The translations under genes were made by a program, and so were the position numbers. From Rhizobium sp. P40RR-XXII (GTDB lineage Bacteria; Pseudomonadota; Alphaproteobacteria; Rhizobiales; Rhizobiaceae), in assembly GCF_012641405.1 (NCBI RefSeq), contig NZ_JABAII010000008.1:248001-312000 (forward strand): a stretch of DNA of 64,000 nt, given 5' to 3'. Each line of letters begins with the position of its first letter. The first letter of the stretch is position 1. Below, in pieces: positions 35,716-44,670 of this stretch. Below the pieces are notes generated by a model, which was not told where the DNA came from, did not search any database, and saw only the letters and a program-made list of their open reading frames with translations.

Positions 35716-37191
35716 TTGCGCATTTTCACGGCGGCCTTCGCGACCGAGACGAATACCTTCTCCCCCATCTGCATCGACCGACGCGCTTTCGAAGCCTCTC
35801 TCTATGCTCCCCCCGGCATGCATCCGGAAACGCCGACGCTGTGTACCGCGCCGATCACCGTGGGACGGCACATTGCCACGCAAAAGGGCTGGGACGTGAT
35901 CGAAGGCACCGCCACCTGGGCCGATCCGGCCGGGCTGGTAAACCGCCGGACCTATGAGGAGCTGCGGGACGAGATTCTCGATCAGCTGCGGGCAGCCATG
36001 CCGGTCGATGCCGTCATTCTCGGGCTGCACGGCGCCATGGTCGCGGATGGTTACGAGGACACGGAGGGCGATTTCCTGTCGCACATCCGCGAGATCGTTG
36101 GGCCGGATATCCTCGTCTGCGCCGAACTCGATCCGCACAGCCATCTGAGCGAGAAACGGCTGACGGCCGCGAATTTCCTCGTCTATTTCAAGGAATTCCC
36201 GCATACGGATTTCGTCGATCGCGCCGAGGACCTCTGGCGCATCGCCATCGATACGCTGGAAGGCCGCGTCAAGCCGGTCATGTCGGTCTTCGACTGCCGC
36301 ATGATCGACGTCTTTCCGACATCGCGCGAACCGATGCGCTCCTTCGTCGACAAGATCATGGCGATGGAAAAGAGCGACGCGGACATTCTGTCGATCTCGG
36401 TCGTTCATGGCTTCATGGCCGGCGACGTGCCCGATATGGGCACGAGGCTGCTTGTCGTCACCGATGATAAGCCGACTAAGGGAACTGCGATCGCTCGCGA
36501 CCTCGGGCTGGAGCTCTTCTCCAAACGCGGCACCTTCATCATGCCGCAGCTCGATGAGAAGCAGGCGGTGCGCGAGGCCATGGCCGCGACCTCCGGCCCG
36601 GTCGTCATTGCCGATCTCTGGGACAATCCCGGCGGGGGCACCGCGGGGGATGCCACCGTCGTCCTGCAGGAATTGCTCGATCGCGGCGCCACAGACACGG
36701 CGCTCGGCACGATCTGGGATCCGATGGCCGTACAAATCTGCATGGCGGCCGGTGAAGGCGCGGAAATCCCGCTGCGCTTCGGCGCGAAATCGGCGCCGGG
36801 CACGGGCAACCCGATCGACGGCCACGTGAAGATCATCCGCCTCGTCACCAATGCCGAGATGCGCTTCGGCGAGAGCTACGCCCCCTTCGGCGATGCCGCG
36901 CATATTCTGCTCGATGGTATCGACATTATCCTGAATTCGACGCGCGCCCAAAGCTTCGACCCGAGCCTGTTCTCCGTCATGGGCATCAATCCCGCTGCCA
37001 AGAAGATCCTGGTCATCAAGTCGACCAATCACTTCTATGCGTCCTTCTCCAAGATCGCTTCGCAGATCCTTTACTGTTCGGCGGGGACGCCTTATCCCAA
37101 TAATCCGGCGCGCACACCCTATCGTCGCGCCCGAAAGGACATCTGGCCGATGGTGGCGAATCCCTTTGCAGAAGAACGGAAAGGTGCCTGA
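35716..37191 (+). CDS. M81-family metallopeptidase (MlrC-like)
   Basis: A 491-residue protein of the M81/MlrC family, starting RIFTAAFATETNTFSPI and with HGAMVADGYEDTEGDFL, ELDPHSHLS and FKEFPHTDFVDRA, then DLWDNPGGGTAGD. MlrC is the last enzyme of microcystin breakdown in Sphingomonas, but most homologues act on unknown substrates in amino-acid or peptide catabolism. TTG start at 35716 with GAGGCG upstream. The next gene starts one base after its stop, so translation is probably coupled. Confidence 0.9.
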   Translation: MRIFTAAFATETNTFSPICIDRRAFEASLYAPPGMHPETPTLCTAPITVGRHIATQKGWDVIEGTATWADPAGLVNRRTYEELRDEILDQLRAAMPVDAVILGLHGAMVADGYEDTEGDFLSHIREIVGPDILVCAELDPHSHLSEKRLTAANFLVYFKEFPHTDFVDRAEDLWRIAIDTLEGRVKPVMSVFDCRMIDVFPTSREPMRSFVDKIMAMEKSDADILSISVVHGFMAGDVPDMGTRLLVVTDDKPTKGTAIARDLGLELFSKRGTFIMPQLDEKQAVREAMAATSGPVVIADLWDNPGGGTAGDATVVLQELLDRGATDTALGTIWDPMAVQICMAAGEGAEIPLRFGAKSAPGTGNPIDGHVKIIRLVTNAEMRFGESYAPFGDAAHILLDGIDIILNSTRAQSFDPSLFSVMGINPAAKKILVIKSTNHFYASFSKIASQILYCSAGTPYPNNPARTPYRRARKDIWPMVANPFAEERKGA

Positions 37192-37192
37192 C

Positions 37193-38308
37193 ATGGCCCA
37201 CGACATCGCCCGTGACATCGCCTCGGAAATCAGCCCCAAGCCCGGCGACCGGATCGAAGCGCTCTCGACGCCGCGCCCGATCATCGATGAAGACCGGCTG
37301 GCGGGCAATATAGCGCGCGTGCAATCCTACATGGACGCGCACGGCCTGAACTTCCGTCCGCATATCAAGACGCACAAGATCCCCGCGCTCGCGCAGGCGC
37401 AGGTCGCCGCCGGTGCCAAAGGGATCAACTGCCAGAAGATCACCGAGGCAGAAGCTTTCGCCGACGCTGGCTTCGAAGATATCCTCATTACCTTCAATAT
37501 TCTCGGCCCGGAAAAGCTCGCACGTCTTGCCGCTTTGAACGAGCGCATCAGCGGGCTGAAGGTCGTTGCCGACAGTGCTGTCACGGTCGATGCCCTTTCC
37601 GGCTGGTTCGCCAGCCGCAAGCCGCTCGCCGTACTGGTGGAATGCGATACAGGCGGCGCGCGCTGCGGCGTGCAATCGCCTGCAGAGGCTGCCGCTCTCG
37701 GCAAGCATATCGCCGGCAAGCCCGGCCTCGCCTTCGTTGGACTGATGACCTATCCGAAGCCGGACAATGCCGCCGCGACACAGGAATTCCTGTCGGGAGC
37801 CGTAAAGCTCCTGAAGGCCGAGGGCATCGAATGCCCGATCGTTAGCAATGGCGGCACGCCGAGCCTCTTCGAGGCGCATCTCGTGACCGCGGCCACGGAA
37901 CATCGTGCCGGCACTTATATCTATAACGACCGCTCCATGGTGCGGGCCGGCCATTGCCGCGAAGAGGATTGCGCGATGCATATTCTCGCCACCATCGTCT
38001 CGAGACCGACGGAAGATCGGGCCGTCATCGATGCCGGTTCGAAGGCGCTCACCTCCGACCTTCTCGGCTTTGCCGATTATGGCCAGGTGGTCGGTTATCC
38101 CGACGCCGTCATCAAGGGGCTTTCTGAGGAGCACGGCGTCATCGACCTGTCGAAATGCACAGGCCCTCGCCCGCAGATCGGCGACAAGATCCGTATCATC
38201 CCGAACCACACATGCGTCGTCTCCAACCTCTTCGACCAGATGGTGTTTCATCGCGACGGCGTGGTGACGCGCGTCGAGGATGTGGCGGCTCGCGGCTTGG
38301 TCTGGTAG
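37193..38308 (+). CDS. D-threonine-aldolase/D-serine-dehydratase-like PLP enzyme
   Basis: A 371-residue fold-type III PLP enzyme (alanine-racemase-like barrel). K59 in FRPHIKTHK is the expected Schiff-base lysine; the C-terminal metal site is HTC (H339, C341) in IPNHTCVVSNLFD. Family members cleave beta-hydroxy-D-amino acids or dehydrate D-serine types. ATG one base after the M81 stop. Together with the M81 peptidase it suggests breakdown of a compound with D-configured or beta-hydroxy amino-acid parts. Confidence 0.9.
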   Translation: MAHDIARDIASEISPKPGDRIEALSTPRPIIDEDRLAGNIARVQSYMDAHGLNFRPHIKTHKIPALAQAQVAAGAKGINCQKITEAEAFADAGFEDILITFNILGPEKLARLAALNERISGLKVVADSAVTVDALSGWFASRKPLAVLVECDTGGARCGVQSPAEAAALGKHIAGKPGLAFVGLMTYPKPDNAAATQEFLSGAVKLLKAEGIECPIVSNGGTPSLFEAHLVTAATEHRAGTYIYNDRSMVRAGHCREEDCAMHILATIVSRPTEDRAVIDAGSKALTSDLLGFADYGQVVGYPDAVIKGLSEEHGVIDLSKCTGPRPQIGDKIRIIPNHTCVVSNLFDQMVFHRDGVVTRVEDVAARGLVW

Positions 38309-38345
38309 GCGATTCCTCATCCCCATCGTGGCCGCTTCCGGAGCC

Positions 38346-38463
38346 ACCCTCGTCCTTCGACGGGCTCAGCATGAGGGCGGAGGAGCTAAGAGCTATAAGC
38401 TGGACGAGATGATCAGTCCTCATGGTGAGGACGCCCAAAGGGCCGTCTCGAACCACGAGGGCG
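38346..38463. repeat. REP-like palindromic repeat (GGTTCGAGAC family)
   Basis: Contains CCTCATGGTGAGG followed ~25 bp later by GTCTCGAACCACGAGGGCG (38418-38463), plus a related CCTTCGACGGGCTCAGCATGAGGGC block at about 38351-38376. The same unit occurs twice at 58697-58853. It fills most of the gap between the convergent D-TA-like and ABC ATPase genes (38309-38490) and probably acts only as a transcriptional end. Confidence 0.65.
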
Positions 38464-38490
38464 CATGGCTGCTTCCGGGGTCGCCTCTCG

Positions 38491-39624
38491 TCAAGAAGCT
38501 GCCGAGTTCAGCATTTCCATATCGATTTCGGTCAATTCCACCCGTCGTTCGAAGGCCTGACCGCTCTCGTCGAAAAGGTGGCAGTCGCCGACGCTGATTC
38601 CGGTCTTGAGCGGCACATCCATGCGGATGGCGGCGCTGCCCGGCAAGGTCGCGCAGAAATTCTCGTCGATGCCTTCCGCCGCGGCATAGGCGACGGTCTG
38701 CGCGCCAAGACGCTCGACCACGTTCGGAACGATGGTCAGCGTCAGGTCGCCGCCGGCAAGCTGAACATGTTCGGGCCGGATGCCGAGCGTCAGCGCCTTG
38801 CCGACGACGCCCTGGCGCGGCGCCACGGGCAGTATGGCCTTCTGGCCCTTGTAATCCACCTGAACGCCCGCATCGCCGATATTCGTGCAGGTGACCGGTA
38901 GGAAGTTCATCTTCGGATTGCCGATGAAGCGCGCGACGAACGTATTCGCGGGCTTGTGATAAAGCTCCAGCGGCGCGCCGACCTGCGATATTTCGCCGGC
39001 ATTCAAGACGACGATCCGATCGGCCATGGTCATGGCTTCGACCTGGTCGTGCGTCACATAGATCATGGTCGCCTGCAGCTGACGGTGCAGCTTCGCCAGT
39101 TCGATGCGCATGTCGGCGCGCAGCGCGGCATCGAGGTTGGACAGCGGCTCGTCGAAGAGAAAGATCTTCGGTTCGCGCACGATGGCGCGGCCGATGGCAA
39201 CGCGCTGGCGCTGGCCGCCGGACAGCTGACCCGGCTTCTGCTGCAAGCGCTGATCGAGATGGAGGATACGCGCCGCATGCTCGACCTTGGCCTTGAGCTT
39301 GTCTTCCGGCATCCTCTCGACGCGCAGGGGGAAGGCGATGTTCTCGAACACCGACATATGCGGATAGAGCGCGTAGGACTGGAAGACCATGGCGATGCCG
39401 CGCTTGACCGGCGGCAGATCGTTGACGCGGGCACCATCGATCATGATGTCGCCGCTGGTCACTTCGTCAAGGCCTGCAATCATGCGCAGCAGGGTCGACT
39501 TGCCGCAGCCGGACGGGCCTACGAAGACAATGAATTCGCGGTCGTTAACGTCAAGCTCGACGCCTTTGATGACCTCGAAATGACCATAGAATTTCTTGAC
39601 CTGATTAAGGTGCAGCTTTCCCAA
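38491..39624 (-). CDS. Sugar ABC transporter ATPase (UgpC/MalK-like)
   Basis: A 377-residue CUT1-type ATPase. Walker A GPSGCGKST, signature LSGGQRQRVAIGRA, Walker B IFLFDEP, H-loop THD, and a C-terminal TOBE domain (~290-360). Start is TTG at 39624 with GGAG six bases before and no nearby ATG. Last gene of the oxidoreductase-permease-permease-SBP-ATPase series. It is separated from the binding-protein gene by 84 bp that holds a strong stem-loop. Confidence 0.93.
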   Translation of the reverse strand: MGKLHLNQVKKFYGHFEVIKGVELDVNDREFIVFVGPSGCGKSTLLRMIAGLDEVTSGDIMIDGARVNDLPPVKRGIAMVFQSYALYPHMSVFENIAFPLRVERMPEDKLKAKVEHAARILHLDQRLQQKPGQLSGGQRQRVAIGRAIVREPKIFLFDEPLSNLDAALRADMRIELAKLHRQLQATMIYVTHDQVEAMTMADRIVVLNAGEISQVGAPLELYHKPANTFVARFIGNPKMNFLPVTCTNIGDAGVQVDYKGQKAILPVAPRQGVVGKALTLGIRPEHVQLAGGDLTLTIVPNVVERLGAQTVAYAAAEGIDENFCATLPGSAAIRMDVPLKTGISVGDCHLFDESGQAFERRVELTEIDMEMLNSAAS

Positions 39625-39670
39625 ACTCTGTCTCCGCGCGGCGCCGCTATAAGGCGGGCAGGGCTCGAAA

Positions 39671-39693
39671 GGCCGCGCGCGATGCGCGCGGCC
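39671..39693 (-). promoter_or_regulatory. Stem-loop between binding-protein and ATPase genes
   Basis: A 10-bp perfect GC stem GGCCGCGCGC / GCGCGCGGCC with a GAT loop and no U-tract, 16 bp past the binding-protein stop. Such intercistronic stems (as after malE) usually protect upstream mRNA and lower expression of the downstream gene, which suits a binding protein needed in excess. Confidence 0.65.
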
Positions 39694-39708
39694 CGGCGAA
39701 TTGCCATC

Positions 39709-40938
39709 TTACTTGTATTGATCGAGATCGGCAGCTGCCTTCTTCAAGGCATCCGCGGGCTGGGCCTTACCGGTGACGACCGACTGGACCATCTCGATCA
39801 TCACGTTCTGGAAGCCCTTGTAATCCTTGAACAACGGCTCCGGACCACCATAGGCGATGCCGTCGATGAACGGCTTCCAGAAGGGGTCCTTCTTCTCGAA
39901 CTCATCGACCATTGGCGACGGACGCAGCGGCGTTAGGCCAGCGCCGCCCTGCAGCTCGTATTCGCCCTGCGGGCCGGGCGAGGTGATGAACTTGACGAAT
40001 TCGATCGTCTTGTCCTCGACACCGCTACCCTTGAAGACAGCAAGGCTGTCGGTGATGAGCAACGTGCCGGGACCCTTGGCCGATGGGCCGAGCGGCAGCG
40101 GTGCGACGCCCCAATTGATCTTCGTTTCCTTCAGGCGATAGGCGGCGCCCGAACCGGCCTGGAGCATGCCGACCTTGCCGTCGAGGAAGATGGCGCGCAT
40201 TTCGTTCTGCTCGTAAGCCGTGGGGCCCTCGACGGAATAAGGCGTGATATCCTTATAGGCTTGAAGGGCAGCCAGCACTTCCGGGCTGTCGAGGACGATC
40301 TTGTCGCCGTCGATCACCTTGCCGTTGTTGCTATAAACCCAGTGCAGGAACTGGTGCATGGTGTTGTCGAAAGTCTTGGCCGACAGGCCATAGCCCGGAA
40401 TACCGGTCTTTTCCTTGATCGTCTTGGCGTCGGCGATTTCCTCGGCCCAGGTGGTCGGCGGCTTTTCCGGATCGAGGCCCGCCTTCTTGAAGAGGTCCTT
40501 GTTCCAGTAGAGCGCCTTGGTCGAGAAGGCTACCGGTGTGCCCCATTGCTGACCATCGATAGTGACGGTATCGACGATGCCCGGATAATAGGCCTTCTTT
40601 TCCTCATCGGTCATCGGAACGGGAACAATGAGATCGTTCTCTGCAAACTGCTTGAGCGTGCGCGAACCGACATAAGCCATGGCGACCGGCGTTCCGGCTG
40701 CAGCAAGCGTCGTTGCCTTATCCTGGCACAATTCCCAGCCAACGAGTTCTGGCTTGACTGCCCAGCCCGGATTCTTCTCTTCCCACTGCTTGATATATTT
40801 CACATGGATCGGGTCGATGCTGTCGCCGCAATAGATCCAGCTGATTTCCTTGTCGGCGGCATGGGCAGTCACAGCGCCAAGCGCGGTGGAGCCGAGCAGA
40901 GCCAGGGCAAGCAGCCCCGTTTTGAAATGGAATGTCAC
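39709..40938 (-). CDS. Sugar ABC transporter substrate-binding protein
   Basis: A 409-residue periplasmic family 1 binding protein. Signal peptide ~1-26 (TGLLALALLGSTALGAVTAHA|A), then the typical WEEKNPGW ... AAGTPVAMAYVGS hinge and ITSPGPQGEYELQGGAGLTPLRPS near the C-terminus. GTG start at 40938 with GGGAG eight bases upstream; the frame is open to 41088, inside the preceding permease. It lies 35 bp after that permease. The substrate is unknown; neighbours suggest an amino-sugar oligosaccharide or conjugate. Confidence 0.92.
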   Translation of the reverse strand: MTFHFKTGLLALALLGSTALGAVTAHAADKEISWIYCGDSIDPIHVKYIKQWEEKNPGWAVKPELVGWELCQDKATTLAAAGTPVAMAYVGSRTLKQFAENDLIVPVPMTDEEKKAYYPGIVDTVTIDGQQWGTPVAFSTKALYWNKDLFKKAGLDPEKPPTTWAEEIADAKTIKEKTGIPGYGLSAKTFDNTMHQFLHWVYSNNGKVIDGDKIVLDSPEVLAALQAYKDITPYSVEGPTAYEQNEMRAIFLDGKVGMLQAGSGAAYRLKETKINWGVAPLPLGPSAKGPGTLLITDSLAVFKGSGVEDKTIEFVKFITSPGPQGEYELQGGAGLTPLRPSPMVDEFEKKDPFWKPFIDGIAYGGPEPLFKDYKGFQNVMIEMVQSVVTGKAQPADALKKAAADLDQYK

Positions 40939-40973
40939 GTTTAAGCTCCCGTTTCTCTGGTTGTTGATTGGTT

Positions 40974-41831
40974 TTATTGCTTCACCGCGCCAGCGGTCAG
41001 ACCGCTGACGAGATACCTTTGCAGGAAGAAGATCAGGACCAGCGCCGGCGCGATACCGACGAAGCTTGCGGCCATGAGCTCGTTCCAAGCGACCTCCTGC
41101 CGGCCGAAATAGCCAAATAGCCCTACCGGCAGCGGCATGTATTCCGTCTTCGAATTGAAGGTAAGCGCATAGATGAACTGCTGCGCGTAGGCCTCGATGA
41201 ACGAGGAAATCGCCACCACGATGATACCAGGCATGGCAATCGGCAGGATGACGCGGCGAAGCGTGTAGAGCTGGCTTGCACCGTCGACATAGGCGGCCTC
41301 ATCGAGTTCACGCGGAATGCGGCTGATATAGGTGTGCAGCAGCCAGATCCCGGTGGGGATGATGAAGGCGACGCCCGGCACGATCATGGCGAAATAGGTG
41401 TTCAGCACGCCGAAGGAGCGCATGAGCCGGAACAGCGGGATCAGCAGCACGGCGCCGGAGAACATCTTGACGGCGAGGAAGGCGCCGAGCAGCAAGCCGG
41501 CCCCCTTGAATTCGAAGCGCGCGAAGGCATAGGCGGCCGGCACCACGAGGATCAGCACGATGATGGTGATCGAGCCGGAAATGAGGAACGAATTGAAGAT
41601 ATACCAGCCAAAGCCCGGCACACTGGTCCACATCGTGCGATAGGCCGCGAACGAACCGTTTTCCGGGATGAAATGGTAGGGCGACGAGAACAGCTGGCTA
41701 AGCGGCTTCAGCGACACCAGGAACCCTTCGACGAACGGCGCCAGCACGAAAGTCAGGAACAGAAGGATTCCGGCATAGATGCCGATGATCTCGTACCATT
41801 TGTAGCGATTGATCATGGCGGGCTGGCTCAT
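40974..41831 (-). CDS. Sugar ABC transporter permease (MalG/UgpE-like)
   Basis: A 285-residue integral membrane protein with six predicted helices. The EAA loop near residues ~175-195 reads RELDEAAYVDGASQLYTLRRVILP, the CUT1 MalG-type coupling sequence to the ATPase. ATG at 41831 overlaps the upstream permease by 4 bp. Confidence 0.93.
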   Translation of the reverse strand: MSQPAMINRYKWYEIIGIYAGILLFLTFVLAPFVEGFLVSLKPLSQLFSSPYHFIPENGSFAAYRTMWTSVPGFGWYIFNSFLISGSITIIVLILVVPAAYAFARFEFKGAGLLLGAFLAVKMFSGAVLLIPLFRLMRSFGVLNTYFAMIVPGVAFIIPTGIWLLHTYISRIPRELDEAAYVDGASQLYTLRRVILPIAMPGIIVVAISSFIEAYAQQFIYALTFNSKTEYMPLPVGLFGYFGRQEVAWNELMAASFVGIAPALVLIFFLQRYLVSGLTAGAVKQ

Positions 41832-42712
41832 CGCTTGGCTCCCGTTGAAAAGCGGCTGGTCAGGCGGAAATAGGCAAGGCAGAAGAGCGACAGGAAGATG
41901 CAGATCAACACGGCGCGGGCGGCACCCTCACCATATTTGTACGATCCAATCGCCGTGCGATAGGTGTCGATGATCATCGTCGTCGTCTCACCGTTCGGGC
42001 CGCCGTGCGTCAGGATCCAGATGATGTCGAACGAATTGAACGTCGAGATCAGCGACAGCATCGACATGGTAACCAGAGACGGCACCAGCAGCGGCAGGGT
42101 AATGCGGCGGAAGCGATAGAAGCGGCCGGCACCGTCGGTCCAGGCGGCTTCATAGAGATCGTGCGGGACAGCCTGCATCGCCGCCAGCATATAAAGCGTC
42201 ACCATCGGCACGCCGATCCAGACGTCGGTGACGATCGTCGCCCAGAAGGCCGAGCTGCCATAGGCAAGGAACGCCACCGGGCTGTCGACGATGCCGAACC
42301 GCTGCAGCAGGCCTGAAATCATGCCGAACTGGCCATTATACATCCAGCCCCACATGAAGATGCCGATCGCCATCGGCACGATCCAGGGCGGCATGGTTAG
42401 CACGCGGAAAAGCGCGCGGCCCGGGACGGCGGAATTCAGCAGCGCCGCTCCCAACGTGCCGATGATCATCTTGATCGACACGGAGAAGAACGTCCAGATA
42501 AAGGTGCGGACGATGACCGACGCGAATGTTTCGTTGAAGATCTTGCCGTAGTTCTCGAAACCGACCCAATTCGTCACCTTCTTCAACGACGCATCGGTGA
42601 AGGACAGAATAACGGTGTCGACCAGCGGATAGGCGACGATGACGGTGACGTAGAGGAGAGCCGGAAGAAGCAGGATCCAGGCGAAGATGACTGTGCTGCG
42701 TTGAACACCCAT
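41828..42712 (-). CDS. Sugar ABC transporter permease (MalF/UgpA-like)
   Basis: A 294-residue membrane protein with six helices. The EAA loop is PHDLYEAAWTDGAGRFYRFRRITLP. First permease of the pair, starting 13 bp after the oxidoreductase stop, so it belongs to the same operon. Confidence 0.93.
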   Translation of the reverse strand: MGVQRSTVIFAWILLLPALLYVTVIVAYPLVDTVILSFTDASLKKVTNWVGFENYGKIFNETFASVIVRTFIWTFFSVSIKMIIGTLGAALLNSAVPGRALFRVLTMPPWIVPMAIGIFMWGWMYNGQFGMISGLLQRFGIVDSPVAFLAYGSSAFWATIVTDVWIGVPMVTLYMLAAMQAVPHDLYEAAWTDGAGRFYRFRRITLPLLVPSLVTMSMLSLISTFNSFDIIWILTHGGPNGETTTMIIDTYRTAIGSYKYGEGAARAVLICIFLSLFCLAYFRLTSRFSTGAKR

Positions 42713-42725
42713 CTTGCGCCCCTCC

Positions 42726-43886
42726 TCAGGCGGCTCTTGAATAAAGCGCTTCGTCGAACTCGTCCCAGATCGGACGGAGATCCACGACGGCCCTCTTCAT
42801 GCGCGCCTCGTCCATCGAAAGCGCCAGAATGCCCGCTTCTAGCGCATTCAGCGTCGAGACCGGCAGATGCTGCCCCGATTTGACATGCGAGATGATATCG
42901 GCGGCCATCTGTTCGTCGGCGCCATAGTGCTGCGAAAGCGCCGTGCGCGTCGCATAGGTTTTCTCGATCACCTTTTTGCCCGTGAGCATCTCATGGACGT
43001 TGAAATAACCGCGAATGAAATCGCCCTCGGCCATGCCGCGCGATCCCATGATGGCAAAGCGGCGGAACTGGTCCGGCACGTTCAGGTTGGTATGGAAGTT
43101 CATGCCGACGCCGTTGGCATATTCGACGATCGCCACCTGGTAGTCGATGATGTCGCCGTCACTGTCGAAAACCTTGTCCGACCCCATCCAGCCGCTCGGC
43201 TTGCGATGGAAAAGCTCAAGGTCGTTGATGCCTTCCCTTGCCGGGTCGTTTTCTGGGATGAAGCTCTTGCGGCCGCCGAAGCTTGCGACCCTCTCCGGTC
43301 GTGCACCGACCACGCCATTATAGAGATCGAGGTCGTGGCAGCATTTCTCCAGCATGAAGCTGCCGGAATAATGCTCGTAGCGGCGCCAGTCGCGCATGAA
43401 GAAGGCGCCATGATAGGGCTCGATGTGCTCGGCGGCCTCGATGGAAACGACATGACCGAGCTTTCCTTCGGCCTGCGCGACCAGCAGATCGCGGTACATT
43501 GGCGAATAGCGCAGAACGAGACCGACCATCAGCCGCTCGTGGCCGAACTTCGCCATCAGGCGCGCAAGCTCTATACTGTCCTTGATTGTCGTGACGATCG
43601 GCTTTTCGCAGAAAATCTTGAGGCCAGCCTCGAGGCCGATGCGAATATGATCGAGATGCATGTGGTTGGGCGAACCGATCATCAGCAGATCGATTTTCTC
43701 GTTGGCAATCAGCTCCTGAGGCGTGGCATAGGCCTTTCCGGCTGATATGCCCTGCTCGATCAGACCGGGCAGGCCTGCGGGCTCCGGATCGACATATCCG
43801 GCAATCTCAAAGCTTTCGTCGATCGCCTTGAAGACATAGCCCAGATATCCCAGGCGGAATCCCAGCCCAATGATTCCCACTCGCAT
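42726..43886 (-). CDS. Gfo/Idh/MocA-family oxidoreductase
   Basis: A 386-residue NAD(P)-dependent sugar oxidoreductase. The N-terminal Rossmann motif is GIIGLGFRLGYLGY, followed by SPNHMH and CEKPIV, which includes the family's EKP catalytic lysine. The C-terminal half is the substrate domain with WMGSDKVFDSDGDIIDYQ. First gene of the minus-strand operon with the ABC transporter, so it probably oxidises the imported sugar or its phosphate. Two AT-rich palindromes lie upstream. Confidence 0.92.
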   Translation of the reverse strand: MRVGIIGLGFRLGYLGYVFKAIDESFEIAGYVDPEPAGLPGLIEQGISAGKAYATPQELIANEKIDLLMIGSPNHMHLDHIRIGLEAGLKIFCEKPIVTTIKDSIELARLMAKFGHERLMVGLVLRYSPMYRDLLVAQAEGKLGHVVSIEAAEHIEPYHGAFFMRDWRRYEHYSGSFMLEKCCHDLDLYNGVVGARPERVASFGGRKSFIPENDPAREGINDLELFHRKPSGWMGSDKVFDSDGDIIDYQVAIVEYANGVGMNFHTNLNVPDQFRRFAIMGSRGMAEGDFIRGYFNVHEMLTGKKVIEKTYATRTALSQHYGADEQMAADIISHVKSGQHLPVSTLNALEAGILALSMDEARMKRAVVDLRPIWDEFDEALYSRAA

Positions 43887-43902
43887 GCTTTATGTTCCCA
43901 TT

Positions 43903-43919
43903 ACGTAATTTATTTTCGT
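43903..43919. promoter_or_regulatory. Candidate operator 1 of the oxidoreductase-ABC operon
   Basis: ACGTAATTTATTTTCGT, a near-perfect palindrome (ACGTAA / TTTCGT around TTTAT), 16 bp upstream of the start codon. Same core as the sites at 43977 and 35117. Confidence 0.5.
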
Positions 43920-43976
43920 AAGCTTGGGGCAAATTTTCGCATTCGTCAACGACGTTCGCGCATTTACTCAAAAACA

Positions 43977-43991
43977 TGAAATTTATTTTCA
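43977..43991. promoter_or_regulatory. Candidate operator 2 of the oxidoreductase-ABC operon
   Basis: TGAAATTTATTTTCA, perfect TGAAA / TTTCA arms around TTTAT, 74 bp upstream of operator 1. The TTTATTTTC core is shared with operator 1; the site at 35117 has TTATTTTC. The pair could be looped by a dimeric or tetrameric RpiR-type repressor. Confidence 0.5.
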
Positions 43992-44002
43992 GATTATCGC
44001 CT

Positions 44003-44035
44003 AAAAAAGCGCAACCCTCAAGGATGAGGCTGCGC
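44003..44035 (-). terminator. Rho-independent terminator of the 44.1-kb hypothetical gene
   Basis: On the minus strand: GCGCAGCCTCA-TCCT-TGAGGGTTGCGC followed by TTTTTT. It lies 46 bp past the gene's stop. Confidence 0.88.
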
Positions 44036-44080
44036 GCGATTTGACTGGATTGCTGCTTATTTCGGCAGAGCCAGACGCCG

Positions 44081-44413
44081 TTATCTGCCCGGGCCGTTAT
44101 ATTGCCAGTACTGATAATTCGGTTTTCTGGTGCTGCTGGAGATCATACCATCCTGCTCGCAGACATAACCGAGCCGCGGAAGGCTGCGATAAAACAGACC
44201 TTCGCGAAAATAATCCGCATGCAAGGTGGTCGTGCGGCATTGGAATTTCTCGTCAGCCGCCATTTTTGGCGCAGTTACGCCCGGCAGGTTCTTGTAAGGA
44301 TAGACGGGAGCGACATATGGCTTGGGGAGAAGCGGGTTTTCGGCAAAGACTGCCGTCGGCGTGAGACCCGCCAGAAACAACGCAACAACGGCGATTTTCG
44401 ATTTGGTCAACAT
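44081..44413 (-). CDS. Hypothetical exported protein
   Basis: A 110-residue protein with a signal peptide (~1-24; VALFLAGLTPTAVFA|E), then proline/tyrosine-rich PLLPKPYVAPVYPYK, two cysteines (QCRTTT; YVCEQDG) that could pair, and a tyrosine-rich end NYQYWQYNG. No family recognised. Start at ATG 44413 with AAAGGA upstream; a second ATG at 44437 has no ribosome site. Confidence 0.65.
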   Translation of the reverse strand: MLTKSKIAVVALFLAGLTPTAVFAENPLLPKPYVAPVYPYKNLPGVTAPKMAADEKFQCRTTTLHADYFREGLFYRSLPRLGYVCEQDGMISSSTRKPNYQYWQYNGPGR

Positions 44414-44670
44414 GACTTGGGACGATCCTTTACCCATGCGAATACGACACTTCGGCGCTCCTTGCTCTGAATATATTGACGCCGCTGTTTCGCGCCAACA
44501 GGCCGGCCGTCGAAATCGCGCTCAAGTGATCGTTCGGGGACCGACGGAAACTCGTTCACGCTACGTTACACCAAATAAAATGCTTTTATCCGCAAATACA
44601 ACATGGGCGTGCAGTGGCCATTTGCGACAAGTCATAAGCATGTTATATAGTAGTAAAAATGCCTTCTTAG

